Assembly (NCBI RefSeq): GCF_020054945.1
Contig: NZ_JAIHAU010000031.1
Coordinates: forward strand, 1-38,936
Direction of reading: 5' to 3'
Source: Mahella sp.
GTDB taxonomy: Bacteria; Bacillota; Clostridia; Mahellales; Mahellaceae
Length of the DNA stretch: 38,936 nucleotides
In this document: one piece after another, positions 9,090 to 17,800 of the stretch
How the letters are laid out: the number at the start of each line of letters is the position of its first letter
Numbering within the stretch: position 1 is the stretch's first letter
Notes under the pieces: generated by a model
Seen by the model: the letters and a program-made list of their open reading frames with translations, nothing else
Told to the model about the DNA's origin: nothing
Database searches by the model: none
Translations under genes and position numbers: made by a program

Positions 9090-9127
9090 ATAAGCCTGTC
9101 CATATGGATGGGCTTATTCTTTTTTTA
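9090..9127 (+). terminator. Intrinsic terminator ending the nfeD-floA unit
   Basis: A 28-nt stretch (9090-9117) is fully self-complementary when G-T pairs are allowed, with ATAAGCC/GGCTTAT at its base, and runs into TCTTTTTTT. Confidence 0.85.
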
Positions 9128-9167
9128 AATGACAGCGCATACATTTATGAAGAAGGAGTTGAAATGT

Positions 9168-9446
9168 ATGCCTAAACGTTCGTCCGAACAATTAAAGTCA
9201 TTTTTATCCGGCATGCTGGATTTACCACAGGATGTGGTATTGGACCTGCCAAGATTGATAGCACTGGGTAAGACGCAGCTTTATATAGAGAATCATAAAG
9301 GGATTATAGAATATACGCCTGAGCGGATACGCGTAAACTCCACTATAGGTATCATAAGGCTGACCGGCAAAGACATGTCCATAAAGACCATCGAGACGGA
9401 AGAGATACTGGTCAGCGGTCAGTTAACATCTATAGAATTTCTATGA
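9168..9446 (+). CDS. yqfC: Sporulation protein YqfC
   Basis: 92-aa YabP/YqfC-family protein, made under mother-cell sigma-E control during sporulation in Bacillus. Seen: LDLPQDVVLDLPRL, IENHKGIIEYTPERIRV and the C-terminal GxLTSIEF ending typical of the family. The ATG at 9168 is chosen because GAAGGAG (9152-9158) precedes it by 9 nt; an in-frame ATG at 9129 overlaps the terminator tail. The next gene is yqfD, its usual partner. Confidence 0.88.
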   Translation: MPKRSSEQLKSFLSGMLDLPQDVVLDLPRLIALGKTQLYIENHKGIIEYTPERIRVNSTIGIIRLTGKDMSIKTIETEEILVSGQLTSIEFL

Positions 9447-9470
9447 CAAATATAACCGCGGGGTGTAAAT

Positions 9471-10700
9471 ATGTTTGTATCTGCTATATGGCATTATATT
9501 TTTGGATATGTTATCATCAAAGTAGAAGGAATGTCGCTGGAGAAGTTTATAAATTTATGCCTTCAGCGTGGCATTCACCTGTGGGATGTCAAACGCCAAT
9601 CCTATAGCATACTTAAAGCGCGTATAAGCATAAGAGGATTAAAGCAGCTTATTTCAATATCGTATATAACGCATTGCCGTATAGAGATATTGTCTAAACG
9701 CGGGTTGCCTTTTTTATTTTCGCGCCTTAAGCACCGATATATGTTTATAGCTGGATTTATATTATTTTTTGTTATAATATATATATTATCCTCGTTTATA
9801 TGGACAGTGGAAATAAACGGCAATGCGCGTATATCCGGACAACGCATTTTGGATGAATTGGCTGACAGCGGCTTGAAGCCGGGCATACGCAGAGAGGATT
9901 TATCTATAAACGATATTGAGAATGATATGCTTATCAAGATGCCCGAGTTATCGTGGATTGGCATAGAATTAAGGGGTACCAAGGCTATAGTGCGCATCGT
10001 GGAAGCTGTTATGCCGCCCGAACGCATCGATATAGATCAACCGTGTGATGTAGTGGCAAGTAAGGACGGTGTCATAAGCAAAATTACGGTCATGCAGGGT
10101 CAGTCTGTGGTGAAGGTGGGCCAGACGGTTAAAAAAAGCCAACTCCTCATTACAGGGGTTATAGAGAAGGAAGGCGTGGATACGCGCTACGTACATGCCA
10201 TGGGCGAGGTGTTGGCGCGCAGGTGGTATGAAGGGCATGCCGAGGCGCCGACTGTGTCGGTACGCAAGAGGCGTACCGGCAACATGATGGGTAAAAAATA
10301 TATTATAATAGGGGAGAGAAAAATAAATATAAGCGATCCGGATATAACTTACTCAAGTTATGATAAAATAGAAGTAGTAAACATATCATTGGACAAAATA
10401 GGAATACCGGTGAAAATGATTACCGAAGAATATTATGAAACTATAGAGGAAACGACTACTCAAGACATAGAGACAGTGCAAAAGGAAGTACAACAATTGG
10501 CTATAGAAGACGCAAATAAAAATCTGCCGCAAGAGGTGGAAGAAATAGCTGATGAAACTGTAACCTTCAGAATGAATGATGACGGTACGATACATGCCGA
10601 TGCTTTATTGGAAGTAATAGAACGCATCGATCAGGAACAGGCGATACAGATACCTATAGAGGAGGAAAGCAATAGTGGTAATACAGCTGAACGTCGATAG
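9471..10700 (+). CDS. yqfD: Sporulation protein YqfD
   Basis: 409-aa single-pass membrane protein needed for sporulation in the Bacillus model (sigma-E regulon). Seen: N-terminal GYVIIKVEGMSLEKFINLC, the CLQRGIHLWDV segment, one membrane helix (about residues 92-112), then a soluble part with ELSWIGIELRGTKA and VVASKDGVISKITV, and an acidic Glu/Thr-rich C-terminal tail. The ribosome site is weak (GGGGTG before ATG 9471). It overlaps the phoH start by 26 nt, so the two are translationally coupled. Confidence 0.88.
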   Translation: MFVSAIWHYIFGYVIIKVEGMSLEKFINLCLQRGIHLWDVKRQSYSILKARISIRGLKQLISISYITHCRIEILSKRGLPFLFSRLKHRYMFIAGFILFFVIIYILSSFIWTVEINGNARISGQRILDELADSGLKPGIRREDLSINDIENDMLIKMPELSWIGIELRGTKAIVRIVEAVMPPERIDIDQPCDVVASKDGVISKITVMQGQSVVKVGQTVKKSQLLITGVIEKEGVDTRYVHAMGEVLARRWYEGHAEAPTVSVRKRRTGNMMGKKYIIIGERKINISDPDITYSSYDKIEVVNISLDKIGIPVKMITEEYYETIEETTTQDIETVQKEVQQLAIEDANKNLPQEVEEIADETVTFRMNDDGTIHADALLEVIERIDQEQAIQIPIEEESNSGNTAERR

Positions 10701-11646
10701 CATGGAGGAGATAGCAGGTTTATTTGGGACGTTTGATGAAAATGCCAAACTGATAGAAGAACAGACCGGCGCGCGGATTGTGGCGCGTGGAACCGAGCTT
10801 AGGATAGAGGGGACCGAAGCAGAGGTTATGTTGGCCCAAAAAGTGGTAAATGATTTGTTGGTCAAGATACAGCGCCGCGAGGCGATAGATAAGATGAGCA
10901 TACAATACGCCATAAACTTGGCAAAAGAAGGAAATGAAACCTTTATAAAAGAAAAACTCAGCGATGTAGTATGTGTGACTCATAGAGGCAAACAGATAAA
11001 ATGCAAGACCATAGGCCAGAAAGCCTACGTAGATGCTATCCGCAACAACGACCTGGTATTCGGCATAGGACCGGCCGGCACGGGCAAAACGTATCTGGCG
11101 GTGGCTATGGCGGTGGTGGCTTTTAAAAACAAAGAGGTGGCACGCATCATATTGACCAGGCCGGCTGTGGAAGCGGGAGAGAAGCTTGGCTTTTTGCCAG
11201 GTGATCTACAGGAAAAGGTTGACCCGTATCTGCGCCCGTTATATGATGCCATGTACGATATAATAGGCGTGGACAGCTTTCAGAAGATGATGGAACGGGG
11301 TGCTGTAGAAGTGGCACCACTGGCCTATATGCGCGGCCGGACGCTAGACGATGCATTTATAATATTGGACGAGGCGCAAAACACGACGCCTGAACAAATG
11401 AAGATGTTTTTGACGCGTATGGGTTTCGGGTCTAAGATGGTGGTGACGGGCGATATAACACAGATAGACCTTCCGCACGATAAGATGTCGGGTCTTATAC
11501 ATGCCGCTCGTGTGCTGCGCGATGTAAAGGGTGTGGAATTCGTTTATCTTACCGAAAAAGACGTAGTGCGTCACGAGCTGGTACAACGTGTGATAAAGGC
11601 ATATGAAGTGTATGAGAAAAACGATGATCCGCCTTCACAGCCGTAG
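10675..11646 (+). CDS. phoH: PhoH-like ATPase
   Basis: 323-aa P-loop NTPase of the PhoH/YbeZ group, linked to RNA metabolism and usually encoded beside ybeY. Seen: an N-terminal KH-like region (about 1-90), Walker A GIGPAGTGKT at residues 130-139, LTRPAVEAGEKLGFLPGD, Walker B AFIILDEAQN, and GDITQIDLP. The start is GTG 10675 with AGAGGAGG upstream, inside the end of yqfD. In Firmicutes phoH is normally followed by pgpH (yqfF); here ybeY follows directly after a 90-bp gap. Confidence 0.95.
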   Translation: MVIQLNVDSMEEIAGLFGTFDENAKLIEEQTGARIVARGTELRIEGTEAEVMLAQKVVNDLLVKIQRREAIDKMSIQYAINLAKEGNETFIKEKLSDVVCVTHRGKQIKCKTIGQKAYVDAIRNNDLVFGIGPAGTGKTYLAVAMAVVAFKNKEVARIILTRPAVEAGEKLGFLPGDLQEKVDPYLRPLYDAMYDIIGVDSFQKMMERGAVEVAPLAYMRGRTLDDAFIILDEAQNTTPEQMKMFLTRMGFGSKMVVTGDITQIDLPHDKMSGLIHAARVLRDVKGVEFVYLTEKDVVRHELVQRVIKAYEVYEKNDDPPSQP

Positions 11647-11684
11647 CCGAAAATATATAGCGGACAAATATGAAGGGAGGCAAA

Positions 11685-11728
11685 GGCGCATTCCTCTCCA
11701 TACTGCGGAGGATGGGGTTTCCTGCGCC
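11685..11728 (+). promoter_or_regulatory. Hairpin in the phoH-ybeY gap
   Basis: GGCGCA (11685-11690) pairs with TGCGCC (11723-11728) and an inner CTCCAT (11696-11701) with ATGGGG (11712-11717); AATTTTT follows. A good Shine-Dalgarno GGGAGG (11675-11680) lies just 5' of the hairpin, and ybeY has none near its ATG. Folding would bring GGGAGG to about 12 nt from the ATG. An overlapping small frame (ATG 11670, 38 codons, ends 11786, beginning MKGGKGAFLSILRR) runs through it and might be the remnant 5' end of a lost pgpH gene. It could equally be an attenuator. Confidence 0.5.
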
Positions 11729-11736
11729 AATTTTTG

Positions 11737-12222
11737 ATGAATATACTTATAGACGACCGGCAGTCGGTTATGGAGATAAGGGATGAGGTGTATGGCTTGC
11801 TGGAGCAGGTTGTAAAGCGTTCTATCGAATTAGAGGGACTGAGACCGGACGTAGAAATCAGTATAATACTTATAGACAATGAACAAATAAAGGAATTGAA
11901 CAGAGATTTCAGGGGTATCGACAGAGAAACCGATGTTTTGTCCTTTCCGGCCATCGATTATGAAAGCGACGAGGATGAGCCGGTCGAGGATATAAATATG
12001 GATACCGGCGATCTTATATTGGGGGACATAGCAATATCGGTCGAGAAGGCTGCTCAACAAGCTGAGGAATACGGCCATTCTTTCTATCGTGAAATGGGTT
12101 TTTTGACCGTGCACGGTATGTTCCACCTTTTAGGCTATGACCATGAGGATGAAGAAGAAGCTGCGATTATGCGCCAAAGAGAAGAAATGGTGTTATCATC
12201 ACTTGGACTAGAAAGAGAATGA
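11737..12222 (+). CDS. ybeY: Endoribonuclease YbeY
   Basis: Zinc-dependent endoribonuclease acting in 16S rRNA 3' processing and ribosome quality control. 161 aa. Seen: ILIDNEQIKELNRDFRGID, ETDVLSFP, GDLILGDIAIS and the metal-binding HGMFHLLGYDH, whose first His is residue 126. The frame is closed upstream by a stop at 11671, so ATG 11737 (or TTG 11734) is the only sensible start; no Shine-Dalgarno lies close by. The cdd gene starts 4 nt after the stop; dgkA, which usually lies between them, is missing. Confidence 0.93.
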   Translation: MNILIDDRQSVMEIRDEVYGLLEQVVKRSIELEGLRPDVEISIILIDNEQIKELNRDFRGIDRETDVLSFPAIDYESDEDEPVEDINMDTGDLILGDIAISVEKAAQQAEEYGHSFYREMGFLTVHGMFHLLGYDHEDEEEAAIMRQREEMVLSSLGLERE

Positions 12223-12226
12223 TATT

Positions 12227-12610
12227 ATGCTCGATGTGGACATGCTTATAACCAAGGCCAAAGAGGCACGCGAGCGTGCTTATGCGCCTTATTCGCATTT
12301 TCGCGTAGGCGCGGCATTGCTGACGCAATCCGGCCATATATATAGCGGCTGCAATATAGAGAACGCTGTATATGGTGCGTCTAATTGCGCCGAGAGGACG
12401 GCTATATTTAAAGCCGTATCCGAGGGACATAGCAGTTTTAGGGCTCTGGCTATTGTTAGCGATGATGAGGATTATGTATTCCCGTGCGGCATATGCCGGC
12501 AAGTCATATGGGAATTCAGTCATGATATAGACATATTCGTTTGTACTGCTGACGGCAGCTGGCAGCGCCATAATATAAAAGAGCTTCTGCCCCATGCCTT
12601 TCATATATAA
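12227..12610 (+). CDS. cdd: Cytidine deaminase
   Basis: Zinc hydrolase deaminating cytidine/deoxycytidine to uridine forms in pyrimidine salvage. 127 aa, the usual size of the homotetrameric type. Seen: AYAPYSHFRVGAAL, NIENAVYG, the catalytic CAERTA (Cys54, Glu56) and PCGICRQ (Cys87, Cys90), giving the three zinc cysteines and the proton-shuttling Glu. It follows ybeY as in Bacillus. No era gene follows, unlike the Bacillus order. Confidence 0.95.
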   Translation: MLDVDMLITKAKEARERAYAPYSHFRVGAALLTQSGHIYSGCNIENAVYGASNCAERTAIFKAVSEGHSSFRALAIVSDDEDYVFPCGICRQVIWEFSHDIDIFVCTADGSWQRHNIKELLPHAFHI

Positions 12611-12679
12611 GCGCCTCTAGCATTTTCTCAACTTATGATATATACTATTACCAATATGCTTATGTAAAGGGGTGCTTGA

Positions 12680-13903
12680 GTGTTTAGACGCATAAAGGGA
12701 AATGCCAGAGGATGTCTTATGTTTGAGCCGCTTTTTGTTATACCGTTTAATATGTACGCTACCTATGCATCGGTATATATGCTCGAGCTCGGTTTAAGTG
12801 AGACACAGATAGGCTTAGTGACATCTATATCTCTGGTGGTGCAAATATTTTCTTCGTTTATAAGCGGATATCTGACCGACAGGATGGGTCGCAGGCCCGC
12901 ATTATTGGTGTTTGATATCATGAGTTGGGGTATACCGGTTTTTATATGGGCTGTAGCACAGAACTTCTGGTATTTTTTAGTAGCGGCTATAATAAACGGT
13001 TTCCAGAAGGTGCCCAATACGGCTTGGTATTGCTTGCTGGTAGAAGATACCGATCCGAAAGACCGCTCTTTTGTATTTACCGTATTACAACTTATAGGGG
13101 TATTGGCTGGGTTTTTTGCCCCTTTGGGAGGTTTGCTGGTTAGGCATTATACGTTGATACCGGCTATGAGAATTATGTATGTTATAACAGGCATAAGCAT
13201 GATTACCATGTTTTTAGGCCGGAATAAAGCCACTCATGAAACCGAGATAGGTATAAGAAAGCGGCAGGAAAGCCAGCAAGCAGGTCTGAAAAAAGGTTTG
13301 GCCGAGTACGGGTATGCAATAAGGCTGATGCTATCCAATAGGCCGCTCATGCTTATATTCGGCGTTTACATATTGAACAACTTTCAGATGACGATGCGCG
13401 GGACTTATTTATCCATATATTTAGTAGATGCATTGAAGCTCAATGATGCCCTTATATCGGTATTTCCGGCTGTATCTTCGGTAGCTATGTTAATTCTAAT
13501 GTTTTTAGTTGTGCCGAGGTTTAACGCTGAGAGATATGAAAGGTATATGATGCTCGGTTTCAGCATATCTATTGTGGCTAATATTGTGCTGATATTAGCG
13601 CCTGTCGGTAATATATTAGTGGTAATTATAAGCACTATATTAGCGGCAGCCGGTGCTATTATAGCCAATCCGTATCTGGAGGCGGCGGTGGCCAATGCTA
13701 TAGATGATGAAAATAGGGCTAAGATATTTTCTATCCTTACGGTATTCATACTGGTATGCATATCGCCGGCAGGCGTTATAGGTGGCTGGACATATACCAT
13801 AGACCCTCGCGTACCGTTTATACTGGTAACATTGGCGTTTATAGCAGGTATGGCGCTTATGGCGGCATTTGTCAAGCAACAGAGATCATATAAAGATGTT
13901 TGA
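12680..13903 (+). CDS. MFS transporter
   Basis: 407-aa major facilitator with about 12 predicted hydrophobic helices. Seen: the MFS loop 2-3 motif GYLTDRMGRRPAL (residues about 63-75) and a central cytoplasmic loop rich in charged residues (about 190-215). The start is GTG 12680 with AAAGGGGTG upstream. The substrate cannot be told from sequence. It ends 12 nt before a second MFS gene, so the two are probably cotranscribed. The general DHA-like layout suggests an exporter, but this is weak. Confidence 0.8.
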   Translation: MFRRIKGNARGCLMFEPLFVIPFNMYATYASVYMLELGLSETQIGLVTSISLVVQIFSSFISGYLTDRMGRRPALLVFDIMSWGIPVFIWAVAQNFWYFLVAAIINGFQKVPNTAWYCLLVEDTDPKDRSFVFTVLQLIGVLAGFFAPLGGLLVRHYTLIPAMRIMYVITGISMITMFLGRNKATHETEIGIRKRQESQQAGLKKGLAEYGYAIRLMLSNRPLMLIFGVYILNNFQMTMRGTYLSIYLVDALKLNDALISVFPAVSSVAMLILMFLVVPRFNAERYERYMMLGFSISIVANIVLILAPVGNILVVIISTILAAAGAIIANPYLEAAVANAIDDENRAKIFSILTVFILVCISPAGVIGGWTYTIDPRVPFILVTLAFIAGMALMAAFVKQQRSYKDV

Positions 13904-13915
13904 AGGGGAACGATT

Positions 13916-15103
13916 ATGTTAGACGATAGAAATGCATCGGTCAAGCCTAAGGGTAACTCGGTAGTCTTATTTTGTATAATAACGGCGCTTTATTGGTTTT
14001 CTCTATATGCCTATATACCCATATTTACACCATATGTGGAATCACTAGGCGCCGGCCATACCATGACTGGCCTTATAGTCGGTTCTTACGGTCTTACGCA
14101 ATTGTTATTGCGTATACCATTAGGCATTATATCGGATAGACTGCGGAAACGCAAAATATTTGTGTCGCTGGGCATGTTACTGTCTTTGGGCAGCGCCCTG
14201 GGTTTGTGGCTGGTGCCCGGTGTGTGGGGAGCGTTGATATTCCGAGGATTGGCGGGTGCGGCTGCCTCTACGTGGGTGGCGTTTACGGTGCTATTCTCCA
14301 GCTATTTCGATGAAGGGCAGGCACAAAAGGCCATAGGTACTATAAACGCCTTCAATTCTTTGGGCCAGATGCTGGCCACATTTGCAGGCGGGTGGCTGGC
14401 GCAAAGCGTGGGCTGGCAGTCCACCTTTATACTGGCCGCTATTGTGGGAGCCGTAGGTCTGGTCGCCAGCCTGTTTGTTAGCGAGACTCGTGTCCCATCG
14501 AAGCAACCGATACAGGTGGAACAGCTCCTTAAAGTTGGCAAAAGCGCCGGCTTGCTTACTGTATCCGGACTGGCCATATTATCGCAATTTGTCACATTTG
14601 CCACGGTATTCGGCTTTACTACGGTGCATGCACAATCCATAGGTGCCGGAGAATTCGAGATGGGTCTTTTAACGCTTATATCCACATTGCCTTATATGCT
14701 GGCCTCTACTTTGGTAGGCTCGGTTTTTGCAACACGTCTTGGTGAGAGGAGCACTGTGACAATTGGATTCGCCATAGTGGCTGTATGTGCCGCTATAATA
14801 CCGTTTACGCGCAGCATGTCCGGCTTATACATATCCCAGGCTATAGGGGGCTTTGGCCGCGGTATGGTTTTCCCTGTGCTTATGGGCTTGAGTATAAAGA
14901 CGGTGGAGGCTGATAAGAGGGCTACGGCTATGGGCTTTTTCCAGGCTATTTATGCCGTTGGCATGTTCGTGGGGCCGTTTTTGGTAGGTATAATAAGCGA
15001 TTCCGCAGGTTTGACCGGCGGCTTTTTAGCTACAGCAACGGTAGGCGCCGTGGCAGCGTTTATAGCATGGGTATCGCTTAAACCGTTGAGTCGGCCGATA
15101 TAA
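13916..15103 (+). CDS. MFS transporter, second of a pair
   Basis: 395-aa major facilitator. Seen: loop 2-3 motif GIISDRLRKRKIFVSLG, a second-half repeat with LGERSTVTIGFA, and alternating hydrophobic segments giving about 12 helices. AAGGGGAA lies 5' of ATG 13916. It is not closely similar to its neighbour, so the pair is not a recent duplication. Two adjacent MFS genes could form a heteromeric exporter, but single-chain function is the rule in this superfamily. Confidence 0.8.
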   Translation: MLDDRNASVKPKGNSVVLFCIITALYWFSLYAYIPIFTPYVESLGAGHTMTGLIVGSYGLTQLLLRIPLGIISDRLRKRKIFVSLGMLLSLGSALGLWLVPGVWGALIFRGLAGAAASTWVAFTVLFSSYFDEGQAQKAIGTINAFNSLGQMLATFAGGWLAQSVGWQSTFILAAIVGAVGLVASLFVSETRVPSKQPIQVEQLLKVGKSAGLLTVSGLAILSQFVTFATVFGFTTVHAQSIGAGEFEMGLLTLISTLPYMLASTLVGSVFATRLGERSTVTIGFAIVAVCAAIIPFTRSMSGLYISQAIGGFGRGMVFPVLMGLSIKTVEADKRATAMGFFQAIYAVGMFVGPFLVGIISDSAGLTGGFLATATVGAVAAFIAWVSLKPLSRPI

Positions 15104-15149
15104 AGTGTTATAATAGATGCGGATTTCGAAAGGAAGGTGTGAAATTACT

Positions 15150-15377
15150 ATGCCAAGTTATGATATGAAATGTAAACATTGTAATAATGAATTTACCACG
15201 ATGGTAAGCATAAGAACAAAAGAAGAAGGCAAAATAGCATGTCCGCACTGTGGCAGCTATGATGTGAATCAAATTTTTAAGAACGTCAATTTTATAAAAG
15301 GCGGTGCTTCCACAGCCTCATCGAGCAATAGTTGCAACGCCGGCGGTTGTGGCTCATGCCACGCCTGCAGCGCGTAA
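15150..15377 (+). CDS. FmdB-family zinc ribbon protein
   Basis: 75-aa protein with two CxxC pairs (Cys8/Cys11 and Cys31/Cys34) forming a zinc ribbon of the FmdB type, followed by a Ser/Gly-rich tail ending in a cysteine cluster (GGCGSCHACSA). The role of the family is regulatory or unknown. ATG 15150 has AGGAAGGTG about 10 nt upstream. The Cys-rich tail may add another metal site. cobU begins 5 nt downstream. Confidence 0.8.
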   Translation: MPSYDMKCKHCNNEFTTMVSIRTKEEGKIACPHCGSYDVNQIFKNVNFIKGGASTASSSNSCNAGGCGSCHACSA

Positions 15378-15382
15378 GGGCT

Positions 15383-15955
15383 ATGGGTAGGATCGCGTTT
15401 ATAACCGGAGGAGCCAGGAGCGGTAAGAGCGCTTTCGCCGAAAGATTGGCGCGGCAGTATGGCGACGATGTGGCTTATATAGCCACATCTATTGCCACCG
15501 ATGCCGAAATGGAAGAGAGGATACGCTTGCATAGGCTGCGCCGACCGTCCGGATGGACTACATATGAATCATATAAAGGCATAGGGGATATAATAAATGG
15601 TACTGATAAAAGCGTAGTATTGCTGGATTGTATAACCATAATGGTTACCAACCTTATGTTAGAACATGACATAGATTGGGATCATTGTACCGTCGAGCAG
15701 ACCGATGCCATCGAGCATGATGTAAGAGCCGAGATAAAGATAATGCTCGATGCAGCGAAAGATGGCAAAGCCGATCTTATAGTGGTATCCAATGAGGTGG
15801 GCATGGGGTTGGTTCCCGATTATCCTCTGGGCCGTATATTCCGTGACATAGCAGGCAGGATGAATCAATTCATTGCGGCGCAGGCCGATGAGGTATACTT
15901 TATTGTATCGGGCATACCGCTCAAGCTTAAGCCCGGCGCCACAGGTGGCTTATGA
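15383..15955 (+). CDS. cobU: Adenosylcobinamide kinase/guanylyltransferase
   Basis: Bifunctional enzyme of nucleotide-loop assembly: it phosphorylates adenosylcobinamide and then makes AdoCbi-GDP. 190 aa. Seen: P-loop GGARSGKS (residues 9-16), the IRLHRLRRPSGW segment holding the guanylylated-His region, LLDCITIMVTNL, and SNEVGMGLVP near the C-terminal part. The start is ATG 15383 with AAGGG 4 nt upstream. cobS starts 1 nt after its stop, so they are coupled. It supports cobalamin synthesis or salvage for the corrinoid operon. Confidence 0.93.
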   Translation: MGRIAFITGGARSGKSAFAERLARQYGDDVAYIATSIATDAEMEERIRLHRLRRPSGWTTYESYKGIGDIINGTDKSVVLLDCITIMVTNLMLEHDIDWDHCTVEQTDAIEHDVRAEIKIMLDAAKDGKADLIVVSNEVGMGLVPDYPLGRIFRDIAGRMNQFIAAQADEVYFIVSGIPLKLKPGATGGL

Positions 15956-15956
15956 T

Positions 15957-16712
15957 ATGTGGCTTGTAAGATGGATTAAGAGGTTTATACTGGCCGTACA
16001 ATTTATGACCAAAATACCCATATCGCTACAATTGGATGTGGATGAACAGGACTTTGCTCAGAGCATGCTATTCTACCCCGTTGTAGGTCTTATCGTAGGG
16101 GCATTGATGACGGCGGCATATTATATTTTCAGCCTGACAGCGAGCGGATTGTTGCCTCCTGTTGCGGCGGTTTTATCAGGAGTGGCTGTAACCGGTGCAT
16201 TTCATCTCGATGGGCTGGCTGATGTATGCGATGCCCTTCTAAGCAATAAAGACAAAAGGGGCATGTTGGCTGTTATGAAGGATAGCCGCATAGGTACCGG
16301 AGGCGCAGTGGCCATAGCCTCTATCCTTATACTTAAAATAGCGGCGTTGTCCGAGATGAGCGGGAACGCCGCATATGACGCATTGCTGTTGGCTCCTGTA
16401 CTGGGCCGAACCGGCATAGTTACAGCCGCTGCCATATCGCGATATGCGAGGGCCGAGGGCGGACTGGGACAGCATTTTATAGATAAAACGGATTGGCTGC
16501 AGATGCTCTGGACTGCGGTTATAGCCTTGGCTATAGCTGTGCCGGTGATAGGATATGCGGCGTTGGTGCTTTTAGCGGCTGAACTTTTAACATCGGTATC
16601 GTTTACGAAATATATGGAGTTTAAAATAGACGGCATGACAGGGGATACGCTTGGCGCCGCGTGCGAAATCACAGAAGCGGTAGTATTGCTAATATTCGTC
16701 GTATCTATGTGA
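15957..16712 (+). CDS. cobS: Adenosylcobinamide-GDP ribazoletransferase (cobalamin synthase)
   Basis: Integral membrane enzyme joining AdoCbi-GDP and alpha-ribazole to form the finished cobalamin. 251 aa. Seen: FMTKIPI near the N-terminus, FHLDGLADVCDALLS with the Asp-rich metal-binding motif, KDSRIGTGGAVA, and at the end GDTLGAACEITEA, all diagnostic. About six hydrophobic segments. ATG 15957 overlaps the end of cobU; the ribosome site GGTGG lies within cobU. Confidence 0.94.
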   Translation: MWLVRWIKRFILAVQFMTKIPISLQLDVDEQDFAQSMLFYPVVGLIVGALMTAAYYIFSLTASGLLPPVAAVLSGVAVTGAFHLDGLADVCDALLSNKDKRGMLAVMKDSRIGTGGAVAIASILILKIAALSEMSGNAAYDALLLAPVLGRTGIVTAAAISRYARAEGGLGQHFIDKTDWLQMLWTAVIALAIAVPVIGYAALVLLAAELLTSVSFTKYMEFKIDGMTGDTLGAACEITEAVVLLIFVVSM

Positions 16713-16748
16713 TGCTATATTGCGAATTGCAGAAAGCGAAACTTTGAG

Positions 16749-16778
16749 TTGATAAATCGATTGCTATCATGGTATAAT
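16749..16778 (+). promoter_or_regulatory. Sigma-A-type promoter before yajC
   Basis: TTGATA (16749-16754), an 18-bp spacer, then TATAAT (16773-16778), 35 bp before the yajC start codon. No cobS terminator is evident. Confidence 0.7.
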
Positions 16779-16813
16779 TATCATGCCTTGAATAAAAGAA
16801 AGGAGGGGTTAGT

Positions 16814-17122
16814 GTGCCTGAAGGAACAGTACCGGCAGGTGGTGCCGGAGCTTTGATAGCCAGCTTGCTTCCGCTTATACTGTTAGTGGTTGTTTTTTAT
16901 TTTATGCTTATAAGACCACAGCAGAAAAGGGACAAGGAAACGCGCCAAATGCTGGAGGCGTTAAAAGTAGGCGATAATATCACTACTATAGGCGGTATAT
17001 ATGGTAAGATAATATCCATAAAAGATGAAGTACTAACTATAGAAACGGGTACCGATAAGACCAAACTCGTCATAGCTCGATGGGCTGTAAAAGAAGTAGA
17101 AAAGCCAGAAACCGCGGACTAG
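16814..17122 (+). CDS. yajC: YajC, Sec translocase accessory subunit
   Basis: 102-aa single-pass membrane protein that joins SecDF in the holotranslocon. Seen: one helix (about residues 14-36) ending in the hallmark FMLIRPQQKRDKE, then GDNITTIGGIYGKI. The start is GTG 16814 with AAAGGAGGGG upstream. secD and secF lie in the same neighbourhood, separated here by the SCIFF genes, an order common in Clostridia. Confidence 0.95.
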   Translation: MPEGTVPAGGAGALIASLLPLILLVVVFYFMLIRPQQKRDKETRQMLEALKVGDNITTIGGIYGKIISIKDEVLTIETGTDKTKLVIARWAVKEVEKPETAD

Positions 17123-17192
17123 AAGAAACAGTAATATTCCCTCATATCCTTTGCATAGATTATTACTGATAATAAGATGTGGGGGAATATAT

Positions 17193-17609
17193 ATGGCTAA
17201 TTACAGGCATGGAAGGGCTGTCGAAGAGCGTTGGATTTCTGCATACGACACATGGATTATAATAAGAAGCGCTCTATGGGGTGTAGTCATATCGCTTTTG
17301 TGTTTTATAATATTTGCTGTTGTCATAAACAGCTCGAACGTGCAGGAATCGTCTATACCGCCGACGGTACAGACGATAAAGATTATAAGCGTGGCTATAG
17401 CAGGCTTGTTAGCTTCTTTTGCCACGAATTCCAGAGGCTGGCTTAAAGGCGGCATAGCCGGATTAATTTACATATTGCTTGCTCTTGTTATAACCTCTAT
17501 AGTTTCCTCTGAATCCGTATCGTTTAGCGCCATGCTAAACGATGCTTTCATGGCCTTTGTTGCGGGAGCGATAGGTGGTATAATAGGCGTCACATTAAAA
17601 AGCAAATGA
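17193..17609 (+). CDS. TIGR04086-like membrane protein
   Basis: 138 aa with four predicted membrane helices. The size, GGIAGLIYILLAL in the third helix and an N-terminal charged segment fit the TIGR04086 family (related to B. subtilis YrzE), which in Clostridia is typically found next to yajC and the SCIFF genes. ATG 17193 is preceded by GGGGGAA. Function unknown; its constant company suggests a link to SCIFF export or processing, which is inference. Confidence 0.75.
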   Translation: MANYRHGRAVEERWISAYDTWIIIRSALWGVVISLLCFIIFAVVINSSNVQESSIPPTVQTIKIISVAIAGLLASFATNSRGWLKGGIAGLIYILLALVITSIVSSESVSFSAMLNDAFMAFVAGAIGGIIGVTLKSK

Positions 17610-17653
17610 TGATAATGCAGTAAAAACAAACAATGCAAAGTGAGGGATGAAGA

Positions 17654-17794
17654 ATGAGACATATAAAGACATTGAACAAAGCTGTGCTAAAGGATACTTT
17701 GTCCAAAGCCGGTTGCGGTGAATGCCAGGCATCCTGCCAGTCGGCTTGCAAGACCTCTTGCACAGTAGCCAATCAAGTATGCCAGAACAACTAA
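17654..17794 (+). CDS. scfA: SCIFF ranthipeptide precursor
   Basis: 46-aa peptide with exactly six cysteines (21, 24, 28, 32, 36, 43) after a conserved leader that begins MRHIKTLNKAVLKD, the hallmark of SCIFF (six Cys in forty-five residues). The radical SAM enzyme downstream forms thioether links from these Cys to neighbouring residues. GAGGGATGAAG precedes the ATG. The gene is easily missed because of its length. A 12-bp hairpin separates it from the maturase gene, fitting greater expression of the peptide than of the enzyme. The biological role of SCIFF peptides is unsettled. Confidence 0.96.
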   Translation: MRHIKTLNKAVLKDTLSKAGCGECQASCQSACKTSCTVANQVCQNN

Positions 17795-17800
17795 TTCTGA

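Noticed and set aside
13405-13944. 179-codon minus-strand frame opposite the MFS gene
   Set aside because: Shadow of a membrane protein gene; the composition follows from the opposite strand.
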